Assembly: GCA_025529335.1 (NCBI GenBank)
Contig: JAMYHX010000110.1
Span: 1 to 64,000, forward strand
Source: Rhizopus sp. PT2906
Lineage: Eukaryota; Mucoromycota; Mucoromycetes; Mucorales; Rhizopodaceae
Reading direction: 5' to 3'
Length of the DNA stretch: 64,000 nucleotides
Position 1 is the first letter of the stretch; each line of letters starts with the position of its first letter. The notes below the pieces were generated by a model. The model did not search any database. It was given only the letters and a program-made list of their open reading frames with translations, and had not been told where the DNA came from. A program made the position numbers and the translations under genes. This document shows, in pieces, positions 11,358 through 23,715 of this stretch.

Positions 11358-13682
11358 TTAAAAGTTCATCATCTTTTTTACTTCATAAAGCCTTTTATGT
11401 AGTGACTCTCTTTCATTTTCACTTTGGGCGTATTTCATTTTAAAATCTATAAGGGTCATCTCTGCCTTTTGTAATTCATCTTCCAATGTTGAATTCTTGC
11501 TTATTAAAGTCGCATTTTCTGTGCAAAGGGTTTCAAACTCATCTTTACTTTTAGTTTCAATTTTCTCTGGTAATGTTGATACCGCTTGTTCCAATGATTG
11601 AACCACTGTCTTTAACGTCATTCCTTCCTCTTTCAGTGCATTCAATTCATCTAATGATTGTCTAAACTGCCCATGAACGTCCTGGTGCTCTTGTTTCAAC
11701 GTATCCATCTTTGTTTTGAGTGTATCTAGCTGTCTTTTCAATTCCATGTTTGTCTTTTGTAATTCATCAATCATGTTGGCCTCTGCTGTCTCTTTCTGAA
11801 TCTGAATTTTATGTTCTTTTTCAAACAAGATTAGCTTTTTCAATGGAATATCCAATTCACAGGCATCGCTAACAAAACGTCGATCATCATCCTAACACAC
11901 ATGAGTCGCTGTCTTCAATTGAGGAAGAGTGGGGCTTACCTTGTATTCTTGAAATAGGCCATTCTTTAAGAAATCCAGCAAATGTTCAAACTCAAGCCCC
12001 AGTATATGTGTTTGATTTCGCTTTAGTAGGGCTATGGCAAATTTAAATATGGAACTGATGCCTTCGGTAAATATGACATCGTAAATACGAAAGACTAAAT
12101 TGAGCGGAAATTTATAAGCGAATAATGTCATGAACCACTGAGAGGCATACATGGTAGAATTAATGCCTTGTTGTTTCAGATGTCTGGCAACGTGCGGTAA
12201 GTATTCTTGAACGAGTGCGTCAAATTGATAGAGTCGCAGTTGTAATCCATCCATTTCTGGTGTAAAATGTCCTCTGAGACCATACTTATTCATCAACTTG
12301 ACCAACAGACAAAAGGCGTCTTCATCCGGCATCTAGAATTAAATTAAAAAAATTAGAGACGGATATGGTTCTAGAGCAAAATTTACATTCAATAACATGG
12401 GTCCAACGATAAAGGCCAAGCCTTGGCAGTAACCCACATCTCGATCATACAAGCTGTAGGCTCTCACAACGTTATAAAGGCCTTCCTGACCTTGTCCATC
12501 GCTTTCTTTAAAGTAAGTGTGACCAGGAAATGTCCTTGCGAGATCGCGCTGAATCATCTTGTCATACGGGCTTTGTAACTTTAGTAAATTGATGTACATT
12601 TCAGCAAGTTCTTCATTTTTCGCCCTTGATATGAGCTGCCACACCATTCCACGTATGGAAGGTGGAATGCCATGTCGAACATGTTGAATCAATTCTTTAC
12701 TGATTTTGTTTATATTGTCATAATCACACATCAATCCTGCCCAGAAATCTATTGATGCTGCGTCAACCCACTGTAATACAGTATTCATAAGAAATGTTAC
12801 CCCAGTCATAGTCATCTTGTCCTTTATTTTGAGCAATCAGACTGTGTCTGATCGACTGTCGTTTCAAACTCTTCATCACTTTTAATTTTGGATCATTATG
12901 ATTTTCCAAATTAAGCTGTTCCATCTGAGCCAATAGGGCTTCTTGAAATCCTGGTAGTGGCGAAATCACACTGGTTGCTCTTGAGAGTCTTTGATGCCGA
13001 GCAGCAAATTGGGCAGATGGTCTACTTGATGCTGGTAAAGGAGCAGAGTGCTGTTTAGAGGGTCGTCTGGATGATGCAGGTGTTGAAGTAGTAGATGATG
13101 ACGATCGAAACGGAGACCAAAATGAGGTGAAGATGGATCGTGTTGTGGATGTAGTTGATTCATTATCAACGCTTTTTCTCGCAGGTAGAGGCGTTGGTTG
13201 AGGTGTGCTTACTGGTATCTCTGGTCTATCGCCATTGACAAGTGCAGTAGTGATCATTTTGAGTGGATTATATTCCTCGTGGTTATCTTCTAGTGGTATA
13301 TCGTTCATGTCCGATATCGAGACATGACTATGTTTATGTGATAAAGTTTTGTTATTTAAGGGATCAACAGGAGTTGATGATTCCTCCTGTTCCTTTTGGA
13401 AACTGGGTGTGGGTGGAGTCATTATCATGGAATCTTCTGAAAGGTTGCTTCGTATTGGTTTCTCAAAGTATGCATCATCTGTTGAGGAAGAGCTACTGCT
13501 TGTCGTAAAGGATTCCCTTTCCCTATAATCTATCAAGACTGTACGTGAGTGAGACAATTCATTATATCAATTTATATCGAACCTTTATTATTATCATTAC
13601 TAGTAGTCGTATTCATATAAGCTAAGTTGCTGTCAGCTTTAATAAATTGTATAGCATCTTCACTTGCTCTATCAAACGACAT
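11358..13682 (-). CDS. TBC-domain Rab GTPase-activating protein, GYP5/EVI5-like
   Basis: A RabGAP that should accelerate GTP hydrolysis by a Rab/Ypt protein in vesicle traffic. Minus-strand exons 13583-13682, 12801-13538, 12387-12757, 11940-12332 and 11358-11891 join in phase to 711 residues. The first ~260 residues are Ser/Thr/Pro-rich and probably disordered. The TBC domain follows, starting near HGIPPSIRGMVWQL. It carries both catalytic fingers: IQRDLARTFP (arginine) and YCQGLAF (glutamine). Later TBC blocks read FAYKFPLNLVFRIYD. The C-terminal ~165 residues form a charged coiled coil (AEANMIDELQKTNMELKRQL), an arrangement typical of GYP5/EVI5 relatives. The start is the first ATG of a 100-nt exon whose donor, GTTCGA, is weak. 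Confidence 0.88.
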
Positions 13683-13823
13683 TAAAATAATAAACAAAGA
13701 AAAAGCGAAAGAAAGGGAAAAAAGACTGAAAAAAGTATGTAAAAGGGGAACACAATATTTGAAGTTATTTATTCGGTGATTTAAACTCTCTGTCTTTCTT
13801 CCTTTTCCCTCTCACTTCTTCTC

Positions 13824-14269
13824 ATGTCACTTTTAACAACATTCCTATGGACTCTCTTAATGACAACATGTTATGGAGCAGAAATACAAATGTTTTGTAA
13901 ATGTTTTTGTGGATCTAATTCAACTATATTTGAACTTCCAATGACTGACTTAAGGCCCTGTTCTGTTTGTACTAAACAATATTGTCTGGACAATATGCAA
14001 GACGGCCTTTGTGATGGCATTGCTGATGCTACTTGTCCGAGTAATGACTTTAAGACAGAGTGTTTTGGTAAGATAACTAATATGAACATAGACGATTTAC
14101 CCATTTCAATATCTTAGCTCGTGATTCATTCAAGGATGAAATGATCGTACGTAGCTTTCTCTTGATCACATCCGGACTTATAGTCTATTCTATCATCAAA
14201 CCACTGTTGACAGATAAATGGCAAAAGGTAAAGGATTATGTATATCTTGCAGGTTATTGCATAGATTAA
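13824..14269 (+). CDS. Small Cys-rich secretory-pathway membrane protein, unknown function
   Basis: Exons 13824-14067 and 14118-14269 give 131 residues. A hydrophobic N-terminus (MSLLTTFLWTLLMTTCYGAE) looks like a signal peptide. The predicted luminal part has eight or more cysteines (CKCFCGSNST, CSVCTKQYC, CDGIADATC), suggesting a disulfide-bonded fold. A single hydrophobic segment (SFLLITSGLIVYSIIKPLL) lies near the C-terminus, followed by a short tail. The topology is therefore a cleaved signal, a luminal Cys-rich module and one transmembrane helix. I do not recognise the family; fungal hypothetical proteins with this layout exist. It is divergent from the TBC gene, 141 nt away, so the two probably share a promoter region. 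Confidence 0.7.
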
Positions 14270-15985
14270 AAAAGTTTCAGTACGTTTCTCGATAGCGGTA
14301 ATTTAAAATACATGTGCATGTAGACTGCAAAGACAAAAATAAAGTCCATCATGGAAAGCACACACGCACACTGTCTCTCGTTAGAACTCTGGTCAAGTTG
14401 CAGTGTAGAACATGTCACTCTAAATGTTAATTGCCCTTGAATCTTCAGCTTTTTGTTAGATACGATTAAATACTCCACTTATACTCTTCCAATAAAAAGT
14501 TGGTTAATGAAGCCAAAGACTCAACTTTTTATACACTTATATCGCGACAAGTGGTATTAACGAGTCATTATAAATGACTGTTATACTGCTTTTCTATATT
14601 CAAGTATTAATTCATGAGAATACACTTTTGCAAATGTAATCAGATATAGTTTTTATTGATAGTCAACTTCTAAAAAGCTGATCAGTCGTTAAAGTTGTGG
14701 TTTCCTCAACTATACTGTAGAGTTCCCCTACAACTCCATTTTACCGGGCTGCAGTCTAAGCTCATTGATCAGAACAAGCTTTAACTGGAAATTTCTAGAT
14801 TGCAAAAGGATCTTGCAACCAGAGATTAGCTCATTGCCCAAAATTCCAACACGCATCACACAATAACGGAGACAACCAACAACAGCCCGCACCCAATGAG
14901 ACTAGAGTTCTTCCCTAACTGAAGCATTCTTCGATGACAGCATATAGACAGATCTCATGGCCACTTTTCAACTTCATACGAAGATGTGTCAAATATAAAA
15001 AGAGTACAGATTACTAGCGATTTAGAAGAAGAAAGTATAACCATTTTTTGGTAGTGAAGATACAGAAGCATGCTCATTTGTATCGAATATATTGCCAACG
15101 CATCTAAATAAAGATCTATTGAAAAAACATTTTGTCAATGAAAAAGGTTGATGGCATAAAATTGAATTTGAGTGTGAAAGAACTCTTGTAAATTCGTATA
15201 GCACAGACTGATATTAATATATGGCATCTCACTAATGAGAACTACCTATGTGAGATTATATAGTGGCATTACCCCCCAAAACTGCTTCATAATGATACAT
15301 ATGAAGAAATCGTTAAACTGCTGCTTTCTTAGATTATCAGAGACAAAGAAAAGTGCGTCAAGTGAATATGAAAGTGGTCATTTTATTAACAAAAAACTAA
15401 GTGCGGGAGTTACAAAATGAAACTTTTATTTAAGCAAACAATAGTTTAATTTCCAAAGAAAGAGTTTTGAATAAGTAGAGATTTTTCTTTTGATAGCCAA
15501 GTTTAGAGAGCAAGTAGAGACTTTTTTTCTTTTGATGGCCAAGCAGAGAGATTTTTTCTTCTTTTTTCTTTCCATAAGCCCAGAAGGCCGCATTATCGCT
15601 AACTTTCAAACCCAAGATGACTAGAATCATAGACTGCATGCCGGAAGATCACACGGTGTAAACCCTCTATGAAAAAAAAAGTACTCAAGACACAAGATCC
15701 AAGGCTCAAGACTCAAAAAAACAACCACAAGAAAACTCAAGAAAGGGGAGCTTCAACGTACGAAGAGTGCACCTAAGTACCTAGGACAAATCTTTTCGAA
15801 AGCGCTACGGACAGTGCGCGCAGTAGGGACATTGGAACATTGGGACATTGAAAGCATCGAACTCAATAGCAGGGAGGGTTTACGGGCCATTCATCAGCTG
15901 TAGAAGCAGAGCCATAATAATAGGAGCATCTCGGGGTGATTCAGCGTAGATGGAAGCCAAAAGAAGAGCCAAAATCAAAACAGCT
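14270..15985. other. Gene-poor stretch with a short imperfect tandem repeat
   Basis: No gene recognised. At about 15466-15560 a unit of roughly 50 bp, containing a T-rich run followed by TTTTGATAGCCAAG or TTTTGATGGCCAAG, is repeated imperfectly. At about 15827-15850 GGGACATTGGAACATTGGGACATTG is a short direct reiteration. Small open frames here have no protein-like features that I would defend. Confidence 0.4.
15466..15560. repeat. Imperfect tandem repeat (~50-bp unit)
   Basis: Two clear units and part of a third. Each has AAGTAGAGA or AAGCAGAGA next to a T-rich run, followed by CTTTTGATxGCCAAG. Seen directly in the sequence; no function inferred. Confidence 0.5.
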
Positions 15986-16578
15986 TAACCCTCATGTATC
16001 AAAAGCCTTTTGTCGAGCATGAAACGTAGGTAACTGAATTGCTGGCCTGCACATGAAAAGGTAACTTTTTTATCCTCTATCTCTTGTTGTTATATCCTTG
16101 TCATTTCCCGTTCTACATCTGAAATGTAAGCTAACATGATCAACTATTGTGATTTCAATAGATTTAGTGATTAAATGCTCATTTTATAGTAAAGCAATGA
16201 CACTAAAAAAGAGAAAATAAAGTCTGCATAAACCATTTCAAATGGCGCTCAAAACAGGATGGATTGCTAAGGTACGCGACATACTTTATATAGTCCCTTA
16301 TTATCATGGATACTCGTGTATTATGAATGGAAGGTATTATCAAATATATTATTTATTGGACGAGGAGAAAGGGGTTTTTATAACCATGGAAAAGAATGTG
16401 AATACGTGAATGTCAAAAGGATAAAAATAAGCCTTATGTGGAATAAAATAGTAAAGAGGAACAATGTGATGGCAGAGCAGTTTATCACTGTAGTAACGAA
16501 TGTTGTCATTTAGTTGATCAATTGTAGCCTTTATTTTTTCAACCTCTATAGTTAATATTGCCACGGATGCTTTACTTG
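15986..16578 (+). repeat. Dispersed direct repeat, copy 1 (~593 bp)
   Basis: Matches copy 2 at 18383-18979 in the same orientation over nearly its full length with many substitutions and small indels. Well-conserved blocks include CATGTATCAAAA near the start, TATAGTAAAGCAATG, AATGGCGCTCAAAACAGGAT, ATACTTTATATAGTCCCTTA and GATGCTTTACTT near the end. The shared part begins close to TG, as LTRs do, but I see no clear CA end and no target duplication. No protein domain is encoded. It could be a solo LTR, one end of a decayed element, or a segmental duplicate. Confidence 0.7.
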
Positions 16579-18382
16579 TAAACACAACATTGAATGCATT
16601 TGGTGTTCGCTTTATTCATATCAAGTTTAATGTTGATTCATTTCATTAAAGGGAAAAGACCTTTTAATCGAAAGCTCAATCTCATTTGTTTTATTTTATT
16701 TTTTTTAGTTGAAAACATTTTTCTTTATTATCAGCAACATAGGTTTAAATACAACAAAGACAGGTTGCAGGTACATAATATTTATTGACCAACTTTTGGT
16801 GTACAGGCGTATTCAGCTTGGCTTGAGACAGCTTGTATGATGTAGATTACTTTTTGGCACAGACTTGTTTGTATTGATCATAGTGATGATTTGATCTTTA
16901 AGCTTCAGAAAGTGAGACATATCATTGTTTTGAGATCAGAGCCAACTCTAAGCAGATTCCATTATTCTTCCATTTCGTGATTGTATTCATAAGATCCCAT
17001 TGTCTGTTTCTTTGACTGATCTACTCAAAAGCCACTTGCTAGTATTTTATAATCGCATTTATATTTTTTAAAATCAAACTTTGCTTTAAGCCATATGCTC
17101 ATCCATTTGTTGTTACCCATGAGTACTGTTGAACTTTGGTCCCTTTGCCTACAGTGTACTGGCACTAAGGCCTGGTCATATAAACCCTTTAAGAAGATCA
17201 AATTAATCAGCTATATGGGAATTGATTAACAGCATACTAGAGTTGCGTAGACAATCCAGAAGACCATAATTGATCTGTACTAGTGAAAGTCCATGAACGG
17301 CTCCTCAGTGCATGTGTTTGACCCTGTATAAGACCCGATCGAACCCCCCTAAAGTGAATCCATGAACCGTACACGGGACTAGCGTAGATAATCGAAAAGG
17401 TCACTGGCTAATGATAGATGAGCACCCATGAACAACACGTTTGTTCAGTCATCAATTGTATTTGAGTGTTTGATTATTTGAGCGTTTGAGTATATTAATA
17501 AGCAGTAGCAAGCATTTTTTGAGCATTAGCGAGTAGCAGAGATTTCTTTAAGGCTTCACCCCGTGAGAGACCATTATGATAGAGTAAGATGCATCAGGAA
17601 CCATGAAATAGAGCCAGCAAAAGTGAATTTTCTGAACGATGGCATTATTTATATGTACTTTGAGATCACCCGGACGTGGTTATACCTTTTCAGCATAAAG
17701 AATAATAGAATAATAAAAGTATGAGAGAGTTTGTAGAAGAAGAGAGAAAGAATGAAGAAAAAAAGGGGGAAAAAGAGTGATGGTCTCTTTTATAGTTTTT
17801 TGTTTACGTGAATCATGTTATTTAGGCTGAAAATATATGACTCATTCTTTTTTCCTCCAATAATGTATGAATAAATAATAATTCATTCTCTATCTTATCC
17901 AAATTAGAGTATACCCGAACGTTCCTCCTTTTTTAAGTTTAGATTTTCACACCTCCTTTTTTTTTTTTTTTCTGATGCTGCTTGTTTACATAAAGCTGAC
18001 CTATCAAACACACATATTTTTTTTATTATGATTGCTTCACTTTTCTTATTTTCAATACACATTTTTCTATTTTTCTGGTCATCTTCTTTAAGAATGAGTA
18101 AGAAAAATGTAAGGTGACGAATAAATGTACAAGGAAAAAAGTTGAAAGGGGGACGGCGTCCTTTAAAAATGTAGCTGATAGTAAACAAAAAATAAGCTTT
18201 TCTCAAAGAACACTAGACTGCCGATTTTGTGGAATACACGCAACTGATTCCATTACAATTGTTATTTGTCAATCAAATGAAGTCAATCATGATTTATCTA
18301 TTTGGTTAGCCACTCTGGCTTGTCTCAAAAAAGTAATAATGAATTATTATTTTTTACTAAAACGAACCAAAACCAAATTGCC
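16579..18382. other. Spacer between the two direct repeats
   Basis: About 1.8 kb with no recognisable reverse transcriptase, integrase, transposase or other coding domain. It contains a diverged internal duplication (about 17233-17297 and 17380-17438), each copy with GCGTAGAxAATC and ending in CCATGAAC. If the flanking repeats are LTRs, this would be a non-coding or gutted internal region. That is inference. Confidence 0.35.
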
Positions 18383-18979
18383 CTAACCTCCATGTATCAA
18401 AACCTGCTTATCAAGCATGAAACATAGATGGTTAAGCTATTGGCTTAGGAAAACATAAGAATGTGTAATGTTTATATTTTTATTTTTGGTACACATGAAA
18501 AAAAAGTAAAAGGTAAAATGTTTATCCTCTATCCTCTGTTGTTATATCCTTATCTTTTTCCCTTTTGTTTGTAAGATGTAGACCAACCTTAGCGATGATT
18601 GTGATTGTGATGGATTTAACGATTATACGTTCATTTTTATAGTAAAGCAATGGATCTTCCAAGTCTGCATAAACCATTTTAAATGGCGCTCAAAACAGGA
18701 TGGGTTGCTAAGGTACACGACATACTTTATATAGTCCCTTATTGTCATGGATATTCATGTATCATAAATGGGAGATATTATCAAATATGTGATTGATTGA
18801 GTGATGAGAAAGGGTGCTGTTAATGAAAAAAAAGTGAATATATGAATGTCAAAAGAATAAAAATAAGCCTTATATGGAATAAAATAGTAGAAGAATAACT
18901 TAATAAGCCTTAGAGAGGAATCAATTGTAGTCATTATTTTGTCGGCCCTATAATTAATATCGCTAAGGATGCTTTACTT
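18383..18979 (+). repeat. Dispersed direct repeat, copy 2 (~597 bp)
   Basis: Partner of copy 1 at 15986-16578 in direct orientation; the shared blocks are listed there. The divergence suggests that the duplication is old. No open frame is conserved between the copies, so the conserved unit is probably not a gene. Confidence 0.7.
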
Positions 18980-21133
18980 CAAAGTTCTTCTTATCTTGAA
19001 AAAAAAGTCCGTACAGGGTTCAAACAAGTGAACAAAATGTCAGTTGGTACACTGAAGGTGCACCTTCCGCTTCTGACGACCAACGTCATTAGGTTCTAAT
19101 GCAGTATAATTCAGAAGCATCAAGCCCCAAAGGTAAACTACAGAGTACTTAACGCACAGACAAAGAATTTCCTTTATAAGCCCGCCTTCGTCTGCCTATA
19201 TGCTCGCCCAACTAGGGTACTATGTAATTAATACTTACATTTATCAATAAGAAATTAAAAGAAGAAAAAAGCATGCAAGAAACTATATACAAGTTATGTA
19301 ACAGAGTAAGAAATGGTTCCTATCTAGTGTAAGGGGGTAAAGAATACTTAGTATGCAGCACCGTAACTGATTGCTCAACACAAACAGCAAAAGTTAGCAA
19401 GCTTACTTGCAGGTTTCTTAGGTGCCCATACAACTCTAGCTTCACTACAAACAAGAGTGATAAACTACACCTGCTGATGTTATGACCAAACACAAGAATC
19501 ATGAGTCAGACTTTTTGCTTAAAATTGGTTGATTGGCACAAAAATTAGGCAATAGTGTAATAATTACTTACCATAAAGGCTCTAAATTCATTAATATTAA
19601 GGAGTAGAACTTGTATCAATCTTCCTCTTTGTTTCAATTGATGAATGTCTTGTCAGGCACACATCGTCTCAGTCACTAGAATTTTGCTTGATCTCTGTTT
19701 TTTTAGGGCTTGCTGAATATCACCAAAGGATTCTTTATGCATCTCATTAAACGAACACATGTTTATATTTGTTCTTCAAAGTTATGCGAAAACGATGTAA
19801 TATCCGATTTTGGCGTGCCCGGGGTTATCTCTATTTCAGTGGTTTACTTCTTTTTTATTATACTTTGAAGAAGTGTTTATCAAACTGTAGACACTTCTTT
19901 CTGAAGCATGTTGTGATCGCACATAGTTTCTTCATTTTATTCTTGCAGTTCCCAGCCTGTAAAGGTTGAATAAGCTAACCGTATTTCGCATAAGGTGCTG
20001 AACGTGTATTTTGTAGTTTGAAGTTGAGATACTCTTCGGGGTTAGCTTTGATCACTTCTATCTAGTATCTTCTTTTGTGATCTATCTCTTTGTGTTATTG
20101 ATTCGCGTTATGAAGTATATTATAATGCTCAGCCTTTATTAGATATCCGATATTATTACTTCTATGATATAATGTAAAAACGTCTATATGGTCAGGATCA
20201 ACGGAACAGGGATTAAGATATCACTCTTTCTCCGCATTACTAAAGCCCTGCAGCTTTGCTGTGTTCAGCTTTAGATTGTAAAATGTCAGTTAAGCAGATA
20301 GCACGCAAATTAGATTCTTTATTAATAAGAACGGAAAAGAACCTTGAATATTATTAGGTCGGTGGACGTTTTGGAGCGTCTGATTTACATGGATTGGAAT
20401 ATATAATTACAAAGTTACCATTCTGTTACTTGACATGAGCCATGAGGGATAAGCATTTCTCACAATAATAAATGAACTACTTCCAATTTGAATTCGTTTC
20501 ATAGAGTTTAGTTAATCCAGTGTTACTTACTCTATTAAATATGGGCTTATAAAGTAGCTTTGTGGTAAACAGCAACATCTATTGTAGGGATTAAGACCTC
20601 GTACAGAGTATTTCGATATTTCTTGCAGTTATTGCTTTCTTCTTGTTAAAAAATGACCCTAAGTACTTTTAATTTATATTTTATGCAAACCTGTTAATAC
20701 AAAATGGTATTCTTTCTTTCCCTTCATTTCAACTAAAACAAGTGCTTGAAAATAATCGTTCTGACCTGAATACTTTATTTTTGTTGCTATAATACCTTGT
20801 TGTGGTATTATGTTGGATATATCGTAGACTATTTCTCTCTCGTTCTTTTTCTCAGAAAGGCACATCTATAACTTACTGAATTTTTTCATCATTGCTCGCC
20901 GTTTATTTTGACTTGCTGTAAAGTGAACACGACATTCGGATTTTGAAATGATGCTTTTGTAAGCATATTTCTCTCTCCTTTCTTTTCTTTTCTTTTTCTT
21001 TGTTTTCTATTAATCATCAATCTTTGATTTCTTAAAGACTGGATCTATTTCATACATTATAACTTGTAAACAAAAAAGGCAAATAGACTTCACAATCTGA
21101 CTAAAAAGAAAAACATTCTAAAGAAATAACACA
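18980..21133. other. Gene-poor stretch upstream of the cullin gene
   Basis: No gene can be supported. A 63-codon minus-strand frame at 20674-20865 begins with a true ATG and has a balanced composition (IIATKIKYSGQNDYFQALVL). It lacks recognisable motifs or splice partners and may be a small orphan or an exon relic. The last ~150 bp before 21134 are rich in TTTCT and A-runs and probably form the cullin promoter and 5' leader. Confidence 0.3.
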
Positions 21134-23675
21134 ATGAATTCTATGCAATTACCTCCTCATAATGACTTTGAAGCAACATGGGCATTCTTAGAAGAAGGCC
21201 TTGATCAAGTCATGTGTCGCTTTGAACAAGGATTGACTCGTGCTCGTTATTCTATTCTTTACAGGTAATTGAATAACATTTTATCGGGGTGGGAGTGATG
21301 ACGTGCTAATGCTCCCTATTATTTGTTATAGTGCCGTTCATAATTACTGTGCAAGAAGCGAGACCAATCTACATACCGCTGCTCATTATAATGCTCCTAA
21401 TGCTCCAATGTCGAGACGACGTAAGATAAAACAAGTATACACGTACGCGCGTGTGTTCTTACCTTTTAATTAGCTCCCCCCACACCTCCTTTGATTGGTG
21501 GAGAAGTGTATACCAAACTTTGCGAATACTTACAAAAACATTTGGAAAAGATTAGACAAGAATCTGAACAGTATATGGACGAATCTTTATTACAGTTTTA
21601 TACCAGACAGTGGACAAGGTATACGGCTGCTGCTCGTGTCGTGAACAATATCTTTATGTATTTAAACCGTTATTGGGTGAAGCGTGAAATTGACGAAGAT
21701 AGAAAAAGTGATATTTATGATGTGTTCAGCTTAACTCTTTACAGTTGGAAGAAGTACATGTTTGAATATGTTCATTATAACGTCATATCAGCCGTATTGA
21801 AGTTGATTGAAAAGCAAAGAAACGGTGAAATTATCGAAACAGGTCTAATAAAGAATGTCATTGACTCATTTGGTAAGGACAACCTTGTTGTACTGGCAAC
21901 GTTAACTCATTCTTTTTATTAGTATCACTCGGACTTGATCACAATGACTCTTCAAAATCAAACTTGGATGTCTATAGAAACTACTTTGAAAAGCAATTCC
22001 TTGAAGCAACTGAAGTTTATTACAAGACAGAATCTGAAAAGTTTATCACCGAAAATAGCATTCCTGACTATATGAAGAAAGCAGAAGTGAGATTGAATGA
22101 AGAAGAAAACAGAGTACAGATGTACCTTCATCCTTCTACCCACAAGACTCTTATTCCCATTTGTGAAACTGTTTTGGTAAAGAATCAAGAAGAAACCATC
22201 TGGGAAGGCTTCCAAGGTTTACTTGATGCAGACAAGCAAGAAGATCTTCATCGCATGTATGCACTTCTCGCTCGTATTCCAGATGGATTGAACCCTCTAA
22301 GAAGTAGCTTTGAAGCTCATGTCAAGAAGGCAGGTCTTTCTGCTATCGAAAGAATCGCCCAAAATGAATCAGAAGGCTTTGATCCTAAGAGCTATGTCGA
22401 TACCCTTTTGGAGGTTCACAAGAAATACAATGATCTCACTCAGACTGCATTCTGTGGTGAAGCCGGATTTGTTGCTGCTTTGGATAAGGCCTGTGGTGAG
22501 TTTGTTAACCGCAACAAGGTCTGCAAGGGTGCTTCTAATAAATCTCCTGAACTACTGGCTCGCTTCTGTGATCAATTGTTAAAAAAGAGCGCCAAGAATC
22601 CAGAGGAGGAGGAATTAGAAGATGTGCTGAACAATGTGATGACTGTGTTCAAGTATGTGGAAGACAAGGACGTCTTTCAAAAATTCTACTCCAAGATGTT
22701 GGCCAAGCGATTGGTTAATGGTACATCTGCCTCTGATGACTCTGAAGGCTCTATGATCTCCAAATTGAAAGAAGCCTGTGGATTTGAATATACATCCAAA
22801 CTTCAGCGTATGTTGACAGATATGTCCCTCAGTAAGGAACTAAACGAAGAGTTTAAAAATGTCGTTCAAAAGTCCTCTGATACTGCATCTAATGGTAAAT
22901 GTGCTATCCATTCTGTATTCACACCCATTAACTTTATTGTATAGCCGACTTCAATATCCTCGTACTCAGCGCTGGTTCCTGGCCTCTTTCAGCTCCTTCA
23001 ACCTCATTTAATCTTCCAGACGATGTTGTAGAAATATATGATAAATTCCAACAATTTTACCAAACAAAGCACGTAGGACGTAAGCTAAACTGGCTATTCC
23101 AGTTATCCAAAGCAGAACTCAAGACGCATTATCTCAAGTCAAGCAAAGTGGGATATACCTTTATGGTATCTGCTTACCAAATGGGTATCTTACTTCAGTA
23201 CAATAATTCTGATAGCTACACCTATGAAGAGTTGCAGAAGAGTACTGCCCTGTCACCTGAAGCATTAAACCCTGCTTTGGGTATTCTGGTCAAAGCTAAA
23301 GTATTGTTGCTTCGTGATGGTGAAAATGTAGGCGAGAAAGGAAGCTCCTATGCTCTTAATCAAGACTTTAAGAGTAAAAAGGTTCGTATCAATCTTAATA
23401 TGCAAATGAAGATGGAGCAAAAGGCAGAAACAGATGAGACACACAAGACAATTGAAGAAGACAGAATGTTTGTTATGCAAGCAGCTATTGTCAGAATCAT
23501 GAAGACTCGTAAAGTCATGAAACACGTTGCTCTTATAGATGAAGTTATTACTCAGCTACAATCAAGATTCAAGCCCAAGGTTCCAGCTATCAAAAAGTGC
23601 ATTGATGTGCTTTTGGAAAAAGAGTACATTGAACGCGTTGAAAATCAAAAGGATATGTACAGCTATGTTGCATAA
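21134..23675 (+). CDS. Cullin, CUL1/CDC53-type scaffold of SCF ubiquitin ligase
   Basis: Scaffold that holds the RING protein at its C-terminus and SKP1-F-box adaptors at its N-terminus. Exons 21134-21264, 21332-21420, 21474-21872, 21923-22894 and 22945-23675 join in phase to 773 residues, the usual length for CUL1. N-terminal cullin repeats start with [16 protein letters not shown]. The cullin-homology region shows [37 protein letters not shown] and [10 protein letters not shown]. The neddylation site block is [13 protein letters not shown], with the acceptor lysine of IVRIMK present. The protein ends MYSYVA, as CUL1 family members do. An F-box gene lies elsewhere in the window (46523-47926). 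The very short 5' exons and the starting ATG fit the family. Confidence 0.95.
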
Positions 23676-23715
23676 AAAGCACTGTTTATCAATAAACTAT
23701 GGTTCTTTCTACACT

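Noticed and set aside
17320..17350. GGTTCGATC-like box on the minus strand suggesting a tRNA
   Set aside because: No matching T-stem, acceptor stem or A box can be folded around it.
15986..18979. Calling the repeat pair a complete LTR retrotransposon
   Set aside because: No reverse transcriptase, integrase or protease sequence, no clear primer-binding site and no target duplication were found, so only the repeats are reported.
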